Assembly: GCA_023434665.1 (NCBI GenBank) | Contig: JAEYSM010000016.1 | Coordinates: 62,001 to 126,000 of the forward strand | DNA from: Bacteroidota bacterium | Lineage (GTDB): Bacteria; Bacteroidota; Bacteroidia; Bacteroidales; Lentimicrobiaceae | DNA length: 64,000 nt | Direction of reading: 5' to 3' | Shown here: positions 42,679 to 51,892 of the stretch, piece by piece | How the letters are laid out: every line of letters starts with the position of its first letter | Position numbering within the stretch: position 1 is the first letter of the stretch | Position numbers and translations under genes: made by a program | Notes under the pieces: generated by a model | Databases searched by the model: none | What the model saw: only the letters and a program-made list of their open reading frames with translations | Told to the model about the DNA's origin: nothing

Positions 42679-43395
42679 TTAACTATTCATAACAATAATA
42701 ATATTTTCATCAGAGATAAGTGGTTCATTTTTATACTTTAGAAACAGTTGAACCAAGGTTATAACATCTTTCTGACAATAAGTTACTATTCTGTTCAGGT
42801 TTTTTTCTTTCCAATAAACTGCTGAAACATCTTTTCCCATAATATCATCTTTTGGAGATTTTATTCCAAACAATTCAGAAAGAAGGGATAAAGAAGTATA
42901 TGATTTTTTATCTCCGAATTTCCATAACTCCATTGTATCCAGGTGCTTAACTTCCCATGGTTTGCACGATGCAATGTCGAGAATTGCAGGGATCTTTATG
43001 CCATTTATCAGCAGTCTGCGAGCGATAAATGGATAGTCAAACTCTTTTCCATTATGGGCACATAAATAGGAATCTACTTTGCTATAGCTCTTATTAAGCA
43101 AATCAGCAAATTCATTGAGCAGCACAAATTCATTATCATTCGCAAATGATTTTATTCTTAGACTTTGCCCTCTCAGGTATCCAACGGAGATACAAATAAT
43201 TTTTCCAAATTCAGCATAAATACCCGCCTTGTCATAGGCTTCTGCTGCATTATATTCTTCATTTCTTGATAAGGCTTGTACCTTATGTTCCCAATGTGCT
43301 TTAAAATTTTCCGGAACTTCGTCGAATGTATTATATTGAGGAACGGTTTCAATATCCAGAAATAAAACATCCTCATGAGCAATATTATCAAGCAT
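42679..43395 (-). CDS. DEDDy-type 3'-5' exonuclease (PolB exonuclease-like)
   Basis: A 238-residue nuclease of the predicted PolB-type 3'-5' exonuclease group. Motif I is FLDIETVPQYNTF (residues 13-25), motif II lies in YLCAHNGKEFDYPFIARRLL (near residue 112) and motif III is YCQKDVITLVQLFL (near residue 208), so the acidic residues and the Tyr are present. It probably trims single-stranded DNA or RNA ends; the pathway is not shown. No operon partner. Confidence 0.9.
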   Translation of the reverse strand: MLDNIAHEDVLFLDIETVPQYNTFDEVPENFKAHWEHKVQALSRNEEYNAAEAYDKAGIYAEFGKIICISVGYLRGQSLRIKSFANDNEFVLLNEFADLLNKSYSKVDSYLCAHNGKEFDYPFIARRLLINGIKIPAILDIASCKPWEVKHLDTMELWKFGDKKSYTSLSLLSELFGIKSPKDDIMGKDVSAVYWKEKNLNRIVTYCQKDVITLVQLFLKYKNEPLISDENIIIVMNS

Positions 43396-43401
43396 GAATT
43401 A

Positions 43402-43409
43402 TAATTTTG
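43402..43409 (+). promoter_or_regulatory. -7-like element before the lipoprotein-mnmD pair
   Basis: TAATTTTG fits TAnnTTTG, 18 bp before the ATG at 43428. No TTG with correct spacing is seen. Confidence 0.4.
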
Positions 43410-43427
43410 TTGTTAAAGATATAAATA

Positions 43428-44777
43428 ATGATAGTTTTCACCAAAGTATACCTCAGAATGATGTTGAGGAATATAATTTGCTACATTCTTATTTGTATCC
43501 TGTCTATCTTGACTTTTAGTATTTTTTTAAGCGGTTGTGATAAGGATGAAACAACACATAATATTCCGGTAGTGAGTATTATTCAGCCAGATCCTGGACA
43601 AATTTTTATGATTGGAGATACTATTAAGGTCAAGGCATTAATAAATCATGATCGTTTGATATCAAAAGTGTCCTTTTCTGTAGTTGATGTTGCACAAAAA
43701 CCTGTTTTAGCTGGTGAATCCCTTAAGGTTGATGATAAGTCTTTTAATTTGAGTTCTTACTTAGTAATCGACAATCGCTATTTACAGGACAGTAAGTATT
43801 ACCTGAATATAAAGGTGGAAGATGATATTGACATTTACCAATACTGGCAAGAAATTCAGATTCAGCCTCTGGATAGGATGATTGATAAACTTCTGGTTGT
43901 TAATGGTTCAGGAAATAATTTCAAATTGACAGAACTAAAAGTGAACGAGGATCCTTTATTAATTCATGTTATCAATCAGCAATACATACAAGGATATGCT
44001 GATTCCCGATATAGAAAGTTTTATTTCAGTGGTAATGAGCCTTCAGCCATTTGGGCTATTGATTTACATACAAATCAAATTGATTGGAGTTTGAATTTTC
44101 CAAATATGGGAGGGACCTCCTATATTCAGAAATTTTCTGCGACTGAAGGTAAAATTTCCATAGGGACTTCTGAAGGCTTCATTGAAACATATAATCATCA
44201 GGGGCAAAGGGAATTGAGAGGAATGGTTAATGGAATTGGACTGTTTACTCAATTGTTAAATTACAAAGAATTTGTCATAGCCTCATTTAAACCATTTAAT
44301 TCCAACCTTTCTCGTATTTATGTATTCAACTTTCCATCAGGCAATATTTATTTTTCAACAGAAATATCAGGAAATGTCAGAGGAATTTTTCCATATGGTG
44401 AAAACGAACTTTTAATAGTTTTGGAGAGTGCGCAAACCGGATCAAACTCAATGATTCTTGATTTGTCACAAAAGCAACTTATACTATTACATCACTTGGT
44501 TTTTAATTCAATCAATTCGATTAAGGGTAATAACAATGACCTATTTGTGAATTCAGGCGATACACTTTATTGGTATAAACCTAATATTGGCAGTATAGTT
44601 CCTTACATTACCGATCAGACAATAAGCACGTTTGATTTTGATGAAATTGAACACCGGATTTATGTCGGAAGTGAAAATAGAATATTAGTATATGAACTTC
44701 CCAATTCATCTATAATTGGAACCTTTCATTTCACGGACCCTATAAATGAAATTAATTTGTTATTCAACAAGAAATGA
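43428..44777 (+). CDS. hypothetical beta-propeller-like lipoprotein
   Basis: A 449-residue protein with a long hydrophobic signal region ending FLSGC (lipobox Cys near residue 36), then a short Ig-like part (about residues 45-150) and a run of repeated beta strands resembling WD40/PQQ-type propeller blades (EPSAIWAIDLHTNQIDWSL, EGKISIGTSEGFIETYNHQG). Internal starts at 43458 and 43461 would shorten the signal peptide to a more usual length. Function unknown. It overlaps mnmD by 4 bp, so expression is coupled. Confidence 0.75.
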   Translation: MIVFTKVYLRMMLRNIICYILICILSILTFSIFLSGCDKDETTHNIPVVSIIQPDPGQIFMIGDTIKVKALINHDRLISKVSFSVVDVAQKPVLAGESLKVDDKSFNLSSYLVIDNRYLQDSKYYLNIKVEDDIDIYQYWQEIQIQPLDRMIDKLLVVNGSGNNFKLTELKVNEDPLLIHVINQQYIQGYADSRYRKFYFSGNEPSAIWAIDLHTNQIDWSLNFPNMGGTSYIQKFSATEGKISIGTSEGFIETYNHQGQRELRGMVNGIGLFTQLLNYKEFVIASFKPFNSNLSRIYVFNFPSGNIYFSTEISGNVRGIFPYGENELLIVLESAQTGSNSMILDLSQKQLILLHHLVFNSINSIKGNNNDLFVNSGDTLYWYKPNIGSIVPYITDQTISTFDFDEIEHRIYVGSENRILVYELPNSSIIGTFHFTDPINEINLLFNKK

Positions 44778-45493
44778 ACAAGAAGGATAGTCTTATAATG
44801 CTGCTTACTGAGGATGGTTCAGCCACAATATATAATCATGAAAAGAAAGAACATTTTCATTCGATTCATGGAGCAGTTCAGGAATCCCGGCATGTATTTA
44901 TAGAGGTTGGATTAAAATATATTCTGAATGATAGAAATGATATCAACATTCTTGAAATAGGATTTGGTACGGGACTTAATGCTCTACTGACACTCGATCA
45001 AATTATTAGCAAAAATTCACTGAGTGAAAGCCTGGGTTGTGAAACTGTTAAAGTCAGTTACACTGGAATTGAGCCTTTTCCTTTAGATTATGAGATGGTC
45101 GAAAGCTTAAATTATGCCGGATTTTTAAAAATTGAAAGTTTACAAAAATCCTTTTTCGAAATGCACCATACATGCAATGATTACTTTAAAACAATTTACA
45201 AGTGTTTTACTTTCAGAAAACTAATTACAGAATACCAGGATTATAAGAAAGAAGACCTGACATACGACTTGGTTTACTTTGACGCATTTTCACCCGCGAC
45301 TGAGCCAAATTTATGGACACGAGATGTTTTTGAAAAACTTTGGGATAGTATGTCAGACAAGGGCGTAATCGTTACTTATTGTAGTAAAGGTAGCGTGAGA
45401 AGACTAATGAATGAATGTGGTTTTAAAACGGAGCGATTACCAGGTCCGCCGGGAAAACATGAAATGTTAAGAGGCATTAAAATATTAAAGTAG
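44774..45493 (+). CDS. mnmD: tRNA 5-methylaminomethyl-2-thiouridine methyltransferase MnmD
   Basis: A 239-residue SAM-dependent methyltransferase of the DUF752/MnmD family: ILEIGFGTGLNALLT (SAM motif, residues 57-71), the TGIEPFPLDYEMVESL block and DLVYFDAFSPATEPNLWTRD with the family Asp. It performs the final methylation of the wobble uridine in mnm5s2U; here it is free of the MnmC oxidase domain, as in most Bacteroidota. It is translationally coupled to the lipoprotein gene upstream. Confidence 0.93.
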   Translation: MNKKDSLIMLLTEDGSATIYNHEKKEHFHSIHGAVQESRHVFIEVGLKYILNDRNDINILEIGFGTGLNALLTLDQIISKNSLSESLGCETVKVSYTGIEPFPLDYEMVESLNYAGFLKIESLQKSFFEMHHTCNDYFKTIYKCFTFRKLITEYQDYKKEDLTYDLVYFDAFSPATEPNLWTRDVFEKLWDSMSDKGVIVTYCSKGSVRRLMNECGFKTERLPGPPGKHEMLRGIKILK

Positions 45494-45525
45494 TTGTTCA
45501 GAATACTCCACTGCTATTTGAGTTT

Positions 45526-46095
45526 TCATTCTTCCAATTTGTGAACAATCAGTTGCTCAATTACTGCAAGCAGAGTTTTGGGTGAAAGTGGTCTCCAGTT
45601 AATGTTTTTCATCAATCCTCCAAAATATAAATAATAATCCAGATGCCCATGTTTGAATTCCTCCAGCACATGATCTCTGAAATTAATCAGAGCAATCCAT
45701 CCATCTTCTAGATCATCAAACCATTCCTGGTAATAAGAATCATCATCAGAGTAAAAGTTCAGAACGTTTTCACCTATAAGAATAAATCGGGTAATTCCTT
45801 CCCGGAGTAAAGGTTCAATCAGATTTCGCTTCAGATACATGATGTCATTGTAAAGACAATCATTCCATTCACCAAGCAATTCAATAATGCAGAATGATTC
45901 ATTGTAGTCTGCATATAGTACTTTGGTATAAAGTGTTGCAGAGCCAATCTCATCCCATCTTGGGTGAATGTAATAATTATAGATTACATGAGTGCATAGC
46001 GTATCATTATATTGACGTCCAAAAAAAGGCGACCTTTCATCAAATGAAGAATTATATAAATCTTCCCAGGCGTAAAAAGGTTCTATATCGTGCAT
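45526..46095 (-). CDS. conserved hypothetical protein
   Basis: A 189-residue acidic, aromatic-rich cytoplasmic protein starting MHDIEPFYAWEDLYNSS (the ATG at 46095; a TTG two codons earlier is less likely). It has alternating helices and strands with ITRFILIGENVLNFY near residue 110 and DDLEDGWIALINFRDHV near residue 128. I recognise it only as a protein common in Bacteroidota, without a named function. It is converging on mnmD with a 32-bp gap. Confidence 0.7.
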   Translation of the reverse strand: MHDIEPFYAWEDLYNSSFDERSPFFGRQYNDTLCTHVIYNYYIHPRWDEIGSATLYTKVLYADYNESFCIIELLGEWNDCLYNDIMYLKRNLIEPLLREGITRFILIGENVLNFYSDDDSYYQEWFDDLEDGWIALINFRDHVLEEFKHGHLDYYLYFGGLMKNINWRPLSPKTLLAVIEQLIVHKLEE

Positions 46096-46166
46096 AATCA
46101 ATGAGTTCCATTATAATCAGAACGACAGATTTGCAGTAATGTTATCCTAAGTAAACAGAAATTTTA

Positions 46167-46637
46167 TTAAAATCTGAACCATGGTCTATCGACACCCATC
46201 AATCCCATAGGTATTGCCAGAATAATAAGAATAAAGCCAATCCCCATCCACATCAGGAGAGTTTTTTGAGAAGCCTTATCATTAATTGTTCTTTTACTTT
46301 TTGAGTATCCAATTTGCACAAGAACTACTCCCAATATATTAAGTAATGTATGCTCTATTGCCCAAAATCTTAGCCCAGAATCACCCATAGCTGCACCAAA
46401 GTCCCTGAAAGCTGCCTGAGTAAACGGGCTTAAAAAAAGGTATAGTACCAAGCCTATTAACAATTGTAAATGCAAAGAGCTAAGAAAGGTAATTGACGAT
46501 ACTTTTATGGTTGTATCACTTGGTTTATGCTTTGTCAGAGCAATTATTAAAGAGGTGAAGAGGATAATTCCTGCTATTAATATTAACCATCTGTTCCAGG
46601 AGTGAATGATTAAAAATAGATTGTATATATGGTTCAT
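46167..46637 (-). CDS. four-helix membrane protein with conserved histidines (cytochrome b-like)
   Basis: A 156-residue protein with four transmembrane helices, started at MNHIYNLFLIIHSWNRW. Conserved histidines sit near the ends of three helices (HSWNRW, SLHLQLLIGLVL, WAIEHTLLNILG), and the loop carries GYSKSKRT. Similar Bacteroidota proteins are called cytochrome B because of these histidines, but haem binding has not been shown. It follows lolA on the same strand by 53 bp. Confidence 0.78.
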   Translation of the reverse strand: MNHIYNLFLIIHSWNRWLILIAGIILFTSLIIALTKHKPSDTTIKVSSITFLSSLHLQLLIGLVLYLFLSPFTQAAFRDFGAAMGDSGLRFWAIEHTLLNILGVVLVQIGYSKSKRTINDKASQKTLLMWMGIGFILIILAIPMGLMGVDRPWFRF

Positions 46638-46690
46638 GATGCAAATTTGCACTAATAACCACTAACACCCGGAATTGTTTTGTGAAACAA

Positions 46691-47317
46691 TTATCGCATA
46701 TCTATTACTTCAACTCCAGGATGATCTGATGGCTTGAAAGTGAACATTGTATCGTAAAAGTTCTGATTAACATCCATCTTGTTAACTATATAGCTATAGA
46801 TTGAACCATTTTTGTCATGGATTGCTATAGTATCGATCATCTTTTTCGCCCGGTTGATAGTAACGATAACTTTATTGAAGTTCTTTTTTTGAATTGGAAC
46901 TAATTCTATTATCTGGTTTTGAGGGGTTTCCTTACTCAATTTTGCTTTAAAATTTTTCCCGTAGGAAGAAAGAATATTTTGCGGGGTAATTGCTTCATTT
47001 GATTCTGATACATCATTTATCTGAACTTCATTTGCATCCTTAAGATAAGTCCAAACTGTTTCGCCGTCACTAATAACATCCTGCCCTGATACTGTTAATT
47101 TGTACTTATTTCCTTTTGAAATTAAAACACCCTTATAACTATCATTTATTTTTTGGGCGCTGTTTTCCATTTTATATGTAAATTCGAGCCTGATGGTCTT
47201 GTGAGCTTTGGTTGAAGCAGCTACTTCATCAAGTATCTTCTGTGCTTTAGCATCAGTTTGAGCATTTAAAGACACTGTAAATATCAATATACAAGCAGTA
47301 AGAAATAAATTTTTCAT
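46691..47317 (-). CDS. lolA: outer-membrane lipoprotein carrier protein LolA-like
   Basis: A 208-residue periplasmic protein with a signal peptide (cut near SLNAQ). It has the LolA pattern: KTIRLEFTYKMEN strand, VSGQDVISDGETVWTYL and VIVTINRAKKMIDTIAIHDKNG, with the long curved beta sheet implied by alternating hydrophobic residues. LolA carries lipoproteins across the periplasm. It lies 21 bp downstream of ftsK, a usual neighbour in this phylum. Confidence 0.93.
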   Translation of the reverse strand: MKNLFLTACILIFTVSLNAQTDAKAQKILDEVAASTKAHKTIRLEFTYKMENSAQKINDSYKGVLISKGNKYKLTVSGQDVISDGETVWTYLKDANEVQINDVSESNEAITPQNILSSYGKNFKAKLSKETPQNQIIELVPIQKKNFNKVIVTINRAKKMIDTIAIHDKNGSIYSYIVNKMDVNQNFYDTMFTFKPSDHPGVEVIDMR

Positions 47318-47338
47318 TTCGGAATTTAGTTGATTTTA

Positions 47339-49843
47339 TTAGTTTTTGTTTTTGTCATCCATATTGAGGTCCTTCAAAAACTGTTCCAAAGCAAACTCAT
47401 TAGCCACTCTAACCTCTCTGGCCTTACTTCCTTCAAATGGACCAACAATACCTGCAGCTTCCAATTGATCTATGATTCGTCCGGCTCTATTGTAACCTAA
47501 TTTAAGTTTTCGTTGCAGTAAAGAGGTGCTTCCTTGCTGGGTTGTTACAATTAATCTTGCAGCTTCTTCGAATAGGTCATCACGTTCCTGAGGATCAAAA
47601 TCGGTCTCTTTTTCGTCCTGTTCTTCGATGAATTCTGGTAGGTGATAAGCATCGGGATAAGCTCTCTGTGATCCTATAAATTCAGTCACTCTTTCAACCT
47701 CATGGGTATCCACAAAAGCACATTGTAATCTTAATAAATCACTACCAGTGGATAAGAGCAAATCTCCACGACCAACAAGTTGGTCGGCTCCTCCATGATC
47801 TAAAATTGTTCTGGAGTCAACTTTTGAAATAACCCTGAAAGCCAGACGAGCCGGGAAGTTTGCTTTAATGGTTCCGGTTATGATATTGACCGAAGGTCTT
47901 TGGGTCGCAATAACTAAATGAATCCCGATTGCTCGTGCTTTCTGTGCTAAAAGAGTTAAAGGAACTTCGATTTCCTTACCTGCGGTCATTATCAGGTCAG
48001 CATATTCATCAATTATAACAATAAGATAGGGGAGGAATCTATGGCCATGCAATGGGTTTAACTTCCTTGCAATGAACCGGGTATTATACTCTTTAATATT
48101 TCTGACCTGCGCATCTTTTAATAGATCGTACCTATTTTCCATCTCAATGTTGAGAGAATTGAGCGTGCGTACTACTTTTCTCGTATCGGTTATTATTGCC
48201 TCTTCTGAATCAGGAAGTTTTGCAAGAAAATGGCGCTCAATTTTTGAGAAAAGTGTCAGCTCAACCTTTTTTGGGTCGATCATTATAAATTTTACTTCCG
48301 AAGGATGCTTGAAATAAAGCAGTGATGTAATTAAAGCATTTAGTCCAACCGATTTACCTTGACCTGTAGCTCCAGCCATCAAAATATGAGGTAATTTTGC
48401 AAGGTCGACTATATAAGGTTCGTTTTGAATTGTTTTCCCTATTCCAAAAGGTAAATCAAACTTGGTTTGGATAAATTTATCGGAACCAAGTATGGATTTC
48501 ATAGGTACAATCTCAGGTTTTAAATTTGGTACTTCGATACCAATAGTGCCTTTGCCCGGAATTGGTGCAATAATTCTTATTCCCATTGCAGCAAGACTAA
48601 GAGCGATATCATCTTCCAGATTTCTGATTTTTGATATTCTTACTCCTTTTGCCGGAATAATTTCATAGAGGGTAACTGTTGGACCTATTGTCGCTTTTAT
48701 TTTATCAATGCTTATTCCATAGTTACCAAGGGTCTCAACGATCCTGTCTTTATTTGCTTCTAATTCTTCTTTTTGTGCTGCAGCAGAAATATTTGCTGGA
48801 GCGTAGTCATCGAGCAGGTCAATGGAGGGTTTTTGATAATCGGGTAATTCCAATGTAGGATCGAATTCTGTATCAATAGTGTAATGAGGAACAGGAAGAC
48901 TCCCTTCATCATCCACCGGCTCTTCTTGATCGTACTGGTTTTGCTCTATTTCAAATTCAATTTCCTTATTATCGTGAACTGATGGGGGTAATTCATCCTC
49001 TTCTTCAGGAATGTCCTCACGTAATCGATTAAAATCATCGTTTTCGTCTTCCTCTTTAACAGCAAATTCAACAGTATTGTATTTATCCTCAGGTTGATTA
49101 CCAAAAACCCTATGATTGGATTTGCCATTTGAAATAGTTTCAAGGGCTTCTGCATCTGAATTGGTAGAATCATCTCTTTCTCCATCCAAATCTAAGACAG
49201 GAGCTTTTGGAAGGCTGAGAGGCATATTAAAAGCAAGAACTAAAATTGCGATAAGGGAAAATCCCAAAATTATTATTGTTCCTGTTTTTCCCAGCAATCC
49301 TTCCAGGTAGTAGGAACTTTGATATCCTGTTATTCCTCCTAATATGGCCAGCGAAGTATTCTTAAAAATAAATCCCAGAGTTACAGAAAGCCAAATTAAA
49401 GCAACAAGTGAATTAAGGATGGTCCTCCATAAAGGAAACAGAGTAACTTTTAAGGATAATTTCAATCCCAGAACAAACAGAATAAAAACAATAAAAAATG
49501 CCGAAACTCCAAAACCCTTTTTAACGAAGATGAGAGAAAGTGCTGCCCCTAATCTTCCTGCCCAGTTCTCAGCAGGAACAGAATTGTCGAATAAAACTTC
49601 TTTAAAAGTCAGATAAGAGAATATATCATCAGCGTCCCACGTAAAATATTGAAACAAATAAGATGAGAACGCAAATAGCAGATAAATGGATAGTAGGATC
49701 AAAAAGACACCTGAAATCTTTCCTAACCTACCATCCTTCATCCATAAAGGCATGGAACTTTCACCGCTTTTCTTTTTGCGGCGAGGTTTTTCTGCTTCTT
49801 CTTTTGATTTATTCTTTTTTAGGGTATTAACCTTTCCAGCCAT
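47339..49843 (-). CDS. ftsK: DNA translocase FtsK
   Basis: An 834-residue FtsK. Residues 1-215 contain about four transmembrane helices after a basic N-terminus, residues 215-370 are an acidic disordered linker, and the motor follows with Walker A LMAGATGQGKSVGLNALI (near residue 493), Walker B LIVIIDEYADLIMTAG, and IATQRPSVNIITGTIKAN. The C-terminal gamma winged helix (SLLQRKLKLGYNRAGRIIDQL) reads DNA polarity signals. It moves chromosome termini during division. It lies between the cyclophilin gene and lolA in a minus-strand run. Confidence 0.97.
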   Translation of the reverse strand: MAGKVNTLKKNKSKEEAEKPRRKKKSGESSMPLWMKDGRLGKISGVFLILLSIYLLFAFSSYLFQYFTWDADDIFSYLTFKEVLFDNSVPAENWAGRLGAALSLIFVKKGFGVSAFFIVFILFVLGLKLSLKVTLFPLWRTILNSLVALIWLSVTLGFIFKNTSLAILGGITGYQSSYYLEGLLGKTGTIIILGFSLIAILVLAFNMPLSLPKAPVLDLDGERDDSTNSDAEALETISNGKSNHRVFGNQPEDKYNTVEFAVKEEDENDDFNRLREDIPEEEDELPPSVHDNKEIEFEIEQNQYDQEEPVDDEGSLPVPHYTIDTEFDPTLELPDYQKPSIDLLDDYAPANISAAAQKEELEANKDRIVETLGNYGISIDKIKATIGPTVTLYEIIPAKGVRISKIRNLEDDIALSLAAMGIRIIAPIPGKGTIGIEVPNLKPEIVPMKSILGSDKFIQTKFDLPFGIGKTIQNEPYIVDLAKLPHILMAGATGQGKSVGLNALITSLLYFKHPSEVKFIMIDPKKVELTLFSKIERHFLAKLPDSEEAIITDTRKVVRTLNSLNIEMENRYDLLKDAQVRNIKEYNTRFIARKLNPLHGHRFLPYLIVIIDEYADLIMTAGKEIEVPLTLLAQKARAIGIHLVIATQRPSVNIITGTIKANFPARLAFRVISKVDSRTILDHGGADQLVGRGDLLLSTGSDLLRLQCAFVDTHEVERVTEFIGSQRAYPDAYHLPEFIEEQDEKETDFDPQERDDLFEEAARLIVTTQQGSTSLLQRKLKLGYNRAGRIIDQLEAAGIVGPFEGSKAREVRVANEFALEQFLKDLNMDDKNKN

Positions 49844-49859
49844 AACCGCTATGCTTGGA

Positions 49860-50300
49860 CTATTCTTCCTCTTTTATAATGATTTTTTCAATTTTGTCAC
49901 CTTGACGTATCATGTCAATTACCTCAAGACCTTCATAAACTTTACCAAAACAAGTGTGATTCCGATCGAGATGCTGAGTATTCTGACGATTATGACAAAT
50001 AAAGAATTGTGAGCCACCTGTATCACGTCCTGCATGTGCCATAGAAAGGACTCCTTTATCGTGATATTGGTTATTGCCGGTTAGTTCACATTTTATTGTA
50101 TAGCCAGGTCCCCCGGAACCGGTGCCATGAGGACACCCCCCCTGTACAACGAAATTTGGAATTACCCTATGAAAGGTCAATCCATCATAAAATCCACTTT
50201 TCGATAGTTTAATAAAGTTTGCAACCGTATTTGGAGCATCTTCAGTGTAAAACTTAACTTTCATTACTCCTTTTTGAGTATGTATTTCGGCAGTTTGCAT
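49860..50300 (-). CDS. cyclophilin-type peptidyl-prolyl isomerase
   Basis: A 146-residue cytoplasmic cyclophilin: KLSKSGFYDGLTFHRVIPNF, VVQGGCPHGTGSGGPGY, the GVLSMAHAGRDTGGSQFFI core with the substrate-binding Phe, and NHTCFGKVYEGLEV. No signal peptide. Starts 17 bp after the end of lepB. Proline isomerase activity is expected. Confidence 0.96.
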   Translation of the reverse strand: MQTAEIHTQKGVMKVKFYTEDAPNTVANFIKLSKSGFYDGLTFHRVIPNFVVQGGCPHGTGSGGPGYTIKCELTGNNQYHDKGVLSMAHAGRDTGGSQFFICHNRQNTQHLDRNHTCFGKVYEGLEVIDMIRQGDKIEKIIIKEEE

Positions 50301-50317
50301 TTTTTTTATTTTAGTTA

Positions 50318-51826
50318 CTATTTAATCGTTCTCATTAATTTATTCCATCTAATCTTTCCGTTGAACAGGGTTTTTTGGGAATCAAGAGAAAGCCACACGA
50401 AGACAGCTTTACCCACAATGTGGTCATGAGGTACAAATCCCCAGAATCTTGAATCGGCTGAATTATGCCTGTTATCTCCCATCATCCAGTAATAATCCAT
50501 TTTAAAAGTATATTCAGTTGCCGGTTTTCCGTTTATCAGAATTTGATCTCCTGCAACTTCAAGCGAATTTAATTCATAAGCTTTAATTATTCTCTCATAA
50601 AGAACAATATTGGTAGTATTCAGTTGTACAGTTACTCCTGCTTTTGGAATTACTAACGGACCATAATTATCAAGATTCCATGGATAAGCTGAATCGAATG
50701 GAAAAGTTAACATCTGCCAAAAGCCTTTAGGTTGAATTATCTTCTTGACTTCTTTAACATTGACGAAATTTTTAAGCTGTTCCGCACTATTTGCAGTAAG
50801 TGTTATTTCATATTCATCCTGCTGACCCAACAGCACTCTTTCGGTAACACCAAGGCGTTCCAAAGCTTTTGGATTTATTCGTGTGCCATCTGTTCTGACC
50901 AGGTATCTGAATTGTGCCTGTTCAGGTAATGGGGAAGCTTTACCGTTAATATAAACGTTTTGGTCGATAATCTCAAGAGTGTCTCCGGGAATAGCGATAC
51001 ATCTTTTAATGTAATTTTCACGTTTATCAACCGGTCGTGCTACTATGTCGCCGAAATTCATTTTATCGTTCCATATCCTGTGTCTCCCAAATCGTCTGGT
51101 AAGGTCATAATAACTCTGATTCTGAACTTTTAATGCAACAGTGTCACCATCTGGATAATTAAATACCACCACATCATTATTGTGAATATTACGAAATCCT
51201 GGGAAGCGATAATATGGCAGCTTTATCCATTCAACGTAGGATTTTGAATATTTTGTCAGAGGAAGCGTATGGTGTACAAAAGGAAATGCAATTGGTGTGT
51301 TAGGGATTTTAGGACCATAGCTCAACTTGCTTACAAAAAGGAAATCACCGACCAATAATGATTTCTCCATGGAGGAAGTGGGGATTGTATAAGCTTCAAC
51401 AAGGAACATTCTGATAATTGTGGCTGCAATAACAGCAAAAATTATTGCATCAACCCATTCCCGTACTATAGTTTTTTTAAAAGGTTTTCTTTCTTCAGGT
51501 TTTAGATATTGATGTTTTTTAGTAATCCCCAGCCATGGAAGGTAAACAAATGGAAAAATTACAGCCAGCGCTTGTTCTCCAAGTGAAAATCTATTGTAGC
51601 ACTTAACAGTCTCCACAACCATTAGCATAACAACAAAGAAATTTATAAATGGCAGTAGAAGAAAAATATACCACCAGAGAGGTTTCCTGATAATTTTTAA
51701 CCAAACATAATAATTCAGGAAAGGAATTGCTGATTTCCAACCGGAATACCCGGCATTTTCGTAAGTATTCCAATTCAGAATAGGGAAAAAAGCGATTATA
51801 ATTAAGAGAATTAATGTTAGTGACAT
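50318..51826 (-). CDS. lepB: signal peptidase I
   Basis: A 502-residue type I signal peptidase, longer than most. The N-terminus has three membrane helices of the DUF5684 kind (YAGYSGWKSAIPFLNYYVW), another helix anchors the catalytic part (IFAVIAATIIRMFLVEAY), the nucleophile Ser is in TIPTSSMEKSLLVGD (near residue 150), and the general-base Lys in YIKRCIAIPGDTLEI. A large insertion separates that from the MGDNRHNSADSR block near the end. It cleaves export signal peptides. A TAAATTTG element lies five bases before the ATG. Confidence 0.97.
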   Translation of the reverse strand: MSLTLILLIIIAFFPILNWNTYENAGYSGWKSAIPFLNYYVWLKIIRKPLWWYIFLLLPFINFFVVMLMVVETVKCYNRFSLGEQALAVIFPFVYLPWLGITKKHQYLKPEERKPFKKTIVREWVDAIIFAVIAATIIRMFLVEAYTIPTSSMEKSLLVGDFLFVSKLSYGPKIPNTPIAFPFVHHTLPLTKYSKSYVEWIKLPYYRFPGFRNIHNNDVVVFNYPDGDTVALKVQNQSYYDLTRRFGRHRIWNDKMNFGDIVARPVDKRENYIKRCIAIPGDTLEIIDQNVYINGKASPLPEQAQFRYLVRTDGTRINPKALERLGVTERVLLGQQDEYEITLTANSAEQLKNFVNVKEVKKIIQPKGFWQMLTFPFDSAYPWNLDNYGPLVIPKAGVTVQLNTTNIVLYERIIKAYELNSLEVAGDQILINGKPATEYTFKMDYYWMMGDNRHNSADSRFWGFVPHDHIVGKAVFVWLSLDSQKTLFNGKIRWNKLMRTIK

Positions 51827-51831
51827 ATCGT

Positions 51832-51839
51832 CAAATTTA
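51832..51839 (-). promoter_or_regulatory. -7-like element directly before lepB
   Basis: TAAATTTG on the minus strand, five bases before the ATG. A TTG lies 26 bp upstream, longer than usual. It would give a leaderless or nearly leaderless lepB transcript. Confidence 0.35.
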
Positions 51840-51892
51840 AGTTACCTTTATTCAGAGGAAAATTGCAAATTTATTGAATTTCGTTAATTCTG

